Source: Paractinoplanes rishiriensis
GTDB taxonomy: Bacteria; Actinomycetota; Actinomycetes; Mycobacteriales; Micromonosporaceae
Reading direction: 5' to 3'
DNA length: 64,000 bases
Assembly (NCBI RefSeq): GCF_016862375.1
Contig: NZ_BOMV01000034.1
Coordinates: 62,001-126,000, forward strand
The notes under the pieces are model-generated. The model ran no database searches and had not been told where the DNA came from. It saw only the letters and a program-made list of their open reading frames with translations. How positions within the stretch are numbered: the first letter of the stretch is position 1; every line of letters starts with the position of its first letter. Shown here piece after piece: positions 60,742 to 64,000 of the stretch. Both the position numbers and the translations under genes were made by a program.

Positions 60742-62628
60742 GTGAAGATCGTCGATGCCGCTTGGCTGCCGTCCGAGGCCTGGCGGCCGATCGGGAGCCG
60801 CCGGGTCCGGGTGACCGGATCCGGCGCGCTGGTGGACACCGTCCGGGACGAGATCCGCGCGGCCGGCGGCAGCCTCGACCCGGACGGCGATCTGGTGTTC
60901 ACGCTCGGCGGCGACCCGGACCGGCTCGGCGAGGAGGGTTTCGAGGTCGACGGCGACGTGGTCCGGGCGGCTGCCCCGCACGGGCTGCTGCACGGCCTCT
61001 TCCACATGCTTCGTGGCGGCACCGCGGGCACCCAGAAGCCCGCGTTGGCCCGGCGGATGCTGGACCACTGGGACAACGTCGACGTGCACCCGGTGATGGG
61101 CCAGGTCGAGCGGGGTTATTCCGGCGGCTCGCTGTTCTGGCAGGACGGCGAGCCCCGGCGCGACCTGACCCGGGTCCGCGCCTACGCCCGGCTGCTGGCC
61201 GCGTCCGGCATCAACGCGGTCGCGCTCAACAACGTGAACGTGCACGCCACCGAGGCGCACCTGCTTACCGACCGGCTCGGCGAGGTGGCCGAGCTTGCCG
61301 GAGTGTTCCGCCGATACGGCATCCGGGTGCACCTCTCGGTGTCGTTCGCCGCGCCCGTGCACCATGGGCTGGGGACCGCCGACCCGCTCGAGGACGAGGT
61401 TCGGGAGTGGTGGTCGAAGGCGACCGCGAACGTCTACGCGACCATCCCGGACTTCGGCGGCTACCTGGTCAAGGCCGACTCCGAGGGTCAGCCCGGCCCG
61501 TTCAGCTACGGCCGTTCGCACGCCGACGGGGCGAATCTGCTGGCTGCGGCCCTGGCCCAGTATGGCGGCGTGGTGCACTGGCGGGCCTTCGTCTACAACC
61601 ACCGGCAGGACTGGCGGGACCGCAGCGTGGACCGGGCCCGGGCCGCCTACGACCATTTCACCCCGCTGGACGGCACCTTCGCGGACAACGTCGTGCTGCA
61701 GGTCAAGCACGGTCCGCTCGACTTCCAGCCGCGCGAACCGGTGTCGCCGCTGATCACCGCGCTGCCCGGCACCCGGCTCGCGGTCGAGTTCCAGGTGACC
61801 CAGGAGTACACCGGCCAGCAGCGGCACGTCTGCTACCTGGCCCCGATGTGGAGCGAGCTGCTGCGCGGCACCGGCGGCCCGGCCATCGCCGAGCACGCTG
61901 CCGAGCTGGTCGCGGTGGCGAACACCGGCGACGACCCGTTCTGGACCGGGCACCCGCTCGCGCAGGCCAACCTGTACGCGTTCGGCCGCCTCGCCTGGGA
62001 CCCGGCCGCCGACCCGCTCGCCGTGCTCGACGAGTGGATCACGCTGACCTTCCCGGCCGCGCCCGGGCTGCTGCGGGACACCCTGCACGAGATCATGGAC
62101 GGGTCCTGGCGCAGCTACGAGCGCTATACCGCGCCGCTCGGCGTCGGCTTCATGGTGCGGCCCGGCCACCACTACGGCCCGGACGTGGACGGCTACGAGT
62201 ACACGCCGTGGGGCACCTACCACTTCGCCGACCGGGACGGGGTGGGCGTGGACCGCACGGTGGCCACCGGCACCGGGTTCGCCGGGCAGTACCCGTCGCC
62301 CTGGTCGCAGACCTACGAGTCGCCCGGCAGCTGCCCGGACGAGCTGGCCCTGTTCTTCCACCACCTGCCGTACGGCCACGTCCTGCACAGCGGCCGCACG
62401 GTGATCCAGCACATCTACGACACGCACTTCGCCGGCGCGCGGGAGGCCGCCGCCATGCGCGAGGCGTGGCGGCGGGTGTCCGGCGTCGTCGCGCTGGACC
62501 GGTACGAGCGGGTCGCCGCCCTCCTCGACGAGCAGGTGCGCTCGGCCGAGGAGTGGCGCGACCAGGTCAACGCTTACTTCTTCCGCAAGTCCGGGGTGCC
62601 GGACTGGGAGGGTCGCCGGATTTACTGA
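60742..62628 (+). CDS. Alpha-glucuronidase (GH67)
   Basis: A 628-aa glycosidase of family GH67. MLDHWDNVDVHPVMGQVERGYSGGSLFW is the family signature, and SGINAVALNNVNVHATEAHLL, VHLSVSFAAPVHHG and EFQVTQEYTGQQRH follow in order. It removes 4-O-methyl-glucuronic acid from aldouronic acids of glucuronoxylan. There is no signal peptide, so it acts inside after oligosaccharide import. GTG is the start (VKIVDAAWL); the gap to the TrpB2 stop is 20 bp. Its last 7 nt overlap the convergent GH42 gene. Confidence 0.92.
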   Translation: MKIVDAAWLPSEAWRPIGSRRVRVTGSGALVDTVRDEIRAAGGSLDPDGDLVFTLGGDPDRLGEEGFEVDGDVVRAAAPHGLLHGLFHMLRGGTAGTQKPALARRMLDHWDNVDVHPVMGQVERGYSGGSLFWQDGEPRRDLTRVRAYARLLAASGINAVALNNVNVHATEAHLLTDRLGEVAELAGVFRRYGIRVHLSVSFAAPVHHGLGTADPLEDEVREWWSKATANVYATIPDFGGYLVKADSEGQPGPFSYGRSHADGANLLAAALAQYGGVVHWRAFVYNHRQDWRDRSVDRARAAYDHFTPLDGTFADNVVLQVKHGPLDFQPREPVSPLITALPGTRLAVEFQVTQEYTGQQRHVCYLAPMWSELLRGTGGPAIAEHAAELVAVANTGDDPFWTGHPLAQANLYAFGRLAWDPAADPLAVLDEWITLTFPAAPGLLRDTLHEIMDGSWRSYERYTAPLGVGFMVRPGHHYGPDVDGYEYTPWGTYHFADRDGVGVDRTVATGTGFAGQYPSPWSQTYESPGSCPDELALFFHHLPYGHVLHSGRTVIQHIYDTHFAGAREAAAMREAWRRVSGVVALDRYERVAALLDEQVRSAEEWRDQVNAYFFRKSGVPDWEGRRIY

Positions 62629-64000
62629 AGGAGCAGTACGTCCTTCGGCGCCAGCCGGATCGTGCTGCCCCGGGTGACCCGGTCTCCGGTCAGCAGGTCG
62701 GTGGCGTCGGCGCGGGCCACCAGCTCGGCCGGCTCGGACCCGTGGTTCAGCAGGAAGGTGAACCGCCGGCCGTCCGGGGCGACCCGTTCGGCCACCTCGA
62801 CGCCCGGGACCGGCGGGAACGGGCCGCGCAGCCCGTGCCGGTCCAGCACCTGACCCACCACCCGGTCCACACCGGGCTGGTCCAGCCGGGTGGCCACGTA
62901 CCAGGCCTCGCCCTCGCCGAACCGGTTGCGGGTGACCGCGGGAGATCCGGCATAAAAATCATGGGTGTACGTGGCGACCGTCTCGGCGCCCTGCGGGATC
63001 ACGATCTCGAAGACCAGCGAGCCGCCGGCGGTGGTGTCGTCGCCGAACCGGACCGGGTTGATGACCTCGGCCGGCCGGGCGTCCCACTCGTCCACCCGGA
63101 TGCCCAGCAGCTCACCGAGCGGCCCCGGCACGTCGGCCAGGAATGCGTTGTCGTCCTCGTCGACCCGGCCGGACAGGAATGTGGTGAGCACCGTGCCGCC
63201 GCGCCGGGCCACCTCGGCGAGCCGGGCCGCCAGGTCGCCCTTCACCATGTGCAGCACCGGGGCCACCACGACCTCGTACCCGGAAAGGTCGGCGGTCACC
63301 GGCAGCACGTCGACGCCGACCCCGGCCGTCCACAGCGCCCGGTAGTAGTCCAGCACCACCTGGTGGTAGCGGACCAGCCGGGACGGACCGTCCGAGATCT
63401 CCAGGGCCCACCAGCTGTCCCAGTCGAACAGCACCGCGACCCGGGCCGGGGTACGCGCGCCGAGGATCGCGTCGCCGGCCTGCTCCAGCTCGGCGCCCAG
63501 CTCGGCCACCTCGCGGAAGACCCGGGTGTCGTCCCGGCCGGCGTGCCCGATGACCGCGCCGTGGTATTTCTCGCTGGCGCCCTTGCCGGCCCGCATCTGG
63601 AAGAACAGCACCGCGTCGGCACCGTGCGCCACCGCCTGCCAGCTCCACAGCCGCATCACGCCGGGCCGCTTCAGCGGGTTTACGTCCCGGCAGGCGGTGG
63701 TGCTCGGGGTCTGCTCCATCAGCCAGAACGGTGCGCCGCCCTTGATGCCGCGGATCAGGTCGTGCCAGAACGCCATCCACTCCGGCAGGTCGTCGCCGGG
63801 CGGGTAGTTGTCCCAGGACGCGAAGTCCAGGTCGGCGGCCCAGCGGTGGTAGTCGATCGGGCGGTACACGCCCATGAAGTTGGTGGTGACCGGGGTGTCC
63901 GGGTCGGACTCGCGGATCGCGGCCTTCTCGTCCCGGAAGTTGGTCAGCATCGCCTCCGACATGAACCGCAGATAGTCCAGCGTGATGCCCTGAAAGGCGG
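62622..64000 (-). CDS. Beta-galactosidase (GH42), 5' end cut by window
   Basis: The visible C-terminal ~459 residues are a GH42 enzyme. The catalytic nucleophile is Glu in APFWLMEQTPS, followed by WSWQAVAHGADAVLFFQMRAGKGASEKYHG, the trimerisation domain (SGYEVVVAPVLHMVKGDLAARLAEV) and a beta-sandwich C-terminus. The frame continues to the window edge (FQGITLDYLRFM). It would remove beta-galactose or alpha-arabinopyranose from galactan-type oligosaccharides; YesZ of the B. subtilis rhamnogalacturonan cluster is a GH42 member. Confidence 0.93.
   Translation of the reverse strand, partial: AFQGITLDYLRFMSEAMLTNFRDEKAAIRESDPDTPVTTNFMGVYRPIDYHRWAADLDFASWDNYPPGDDLPEWMAFWHDLIRGIKGGAPFWLMEQTPSTTACRDVNPLKRPGVMRLWSWQAVAHGADAVLFFQMRAGKGASEKYHGAVIGHAGRDDTRVFREVAELGAELEQAGDAILGARTPARVAVLFDWDSWWALEISDGPSRLVRYHQVVLDYYRALWTAGVGVDVLPVTADLSGYEVVVAPVLHMVKGDLAARLAEVARRGGTVLTTFLSGRVDEDDNAFLADVPGPLGELLGIRVDEWDARPAEVINPVRFGDDTTAGGSLVFEIVIPQGAETVATYTHDFYAGSPAVTRNRFGEGEAWYVATRLDQPGVDRVVGQVLDRHGLRGPFPPVPGVEVAERVAPDGRRFTFLLNHGSEPAELVARADATDLLTGDRVTRGSTIRLAPKDVLLLQ

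Overview
The window is high-GC actinobacterial DNA. GC-rich third positions, frequent GTG starts, 4-nt ATGA/GTGA start-stop overlaps, Tat and lipoprotein signal peptides, AfsR-like and SigE-type regulators, CBM2/ricin-lectin modules and Pro/Thr linkers point to a soil filamentous actinomycete. The family Micromonosporaceae (Actinoplanes-like) is my inference. I see no rRNA, tRNA, CRISPR array or intact insertion sequence.

Layout. 1-1506: end of a siderophore ABC uptake operon with a DtxR/IdeR-type iron box. 1546-11629: secreted or hydrolytic enzymes (M14 carboxypeptidase, M15-like peptidase, alpha/beta hydrolase with Calx-beta-like repeats, M28 aminopeptidase, subtilisin). 11710-16182: a tightly overlapped leftward operon for a MacB-like export system (FtsX-type permease, ATPase, adaptor with peptidoglycan-binding domain, lipoprotein) led by a small secreted protein; divergent from it are a SigE-type ECF sigma factor and its membrane partner. 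18373-20059: two divergent DUF4360 paralogues. 20560-24882: pectate lyase and rhamnogalacturonan lyase sharing near-identical ricin-lectin modules. 24899-32982: an eight-gene leftward acyl-CoA catabolism operon (ALDH, SDR, two OB-fold proteins, two thiolase-like proteins lacking catalytic residues, one canonical thiolase, one acyl-CoA ligase) preceded by a KstR-like operator. 33029-39083: AfsR-like regulator divergent from a methyltransferase/PIG-L deacetylase pair, then a LuxR-type regulator with two output domains. 39227-41456: frameshifted heme peroxidase pseudogene and a 1.1-kb gene-free stretch with tandem repeats. 41457-50243: SGNH esterase-CBM2, YesU-like, YesL-like, LplABC-type ABC importer and YetA-like protein. 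50260-51176: gene remnants (DUF4062/WD40 and a CBM20 half domain). 51296-64000: S15 peptidase, M48 membrane peptidase with small partner, GH12 cellulase, winged-helix protein, TrpB2, GH67 alpha-glucuronidase and a partial GH42 beta-galactosidase.

How it works together. The carbohydrate genes form a dispersed plant-cell-wall programme: secreted pectate and rhamnogalacturonan lyases, esterase and cellulase outside; an LplABC-type importer for oligosaccharides; and YetA-, YesU-, GH67- and GH42-like proteins finishing degradation. Several are counterparts of the Bacillus subtilis yes/lpl rhamnogalacturonan genes. Candidate LacI-type operators lie at the importer promoter and before the cellulase. 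The acyl-CoA operon looks like a sterol/steroid side-chain or related beta-oxidation branch. The most unusual items are the pair of thiolase-like proteins under a KstR-like site, the double REC-HTH regulator, the internally deleted DUF4062-WD40 gene, the M48/partner pair, and the divergent DUF4360 pair.
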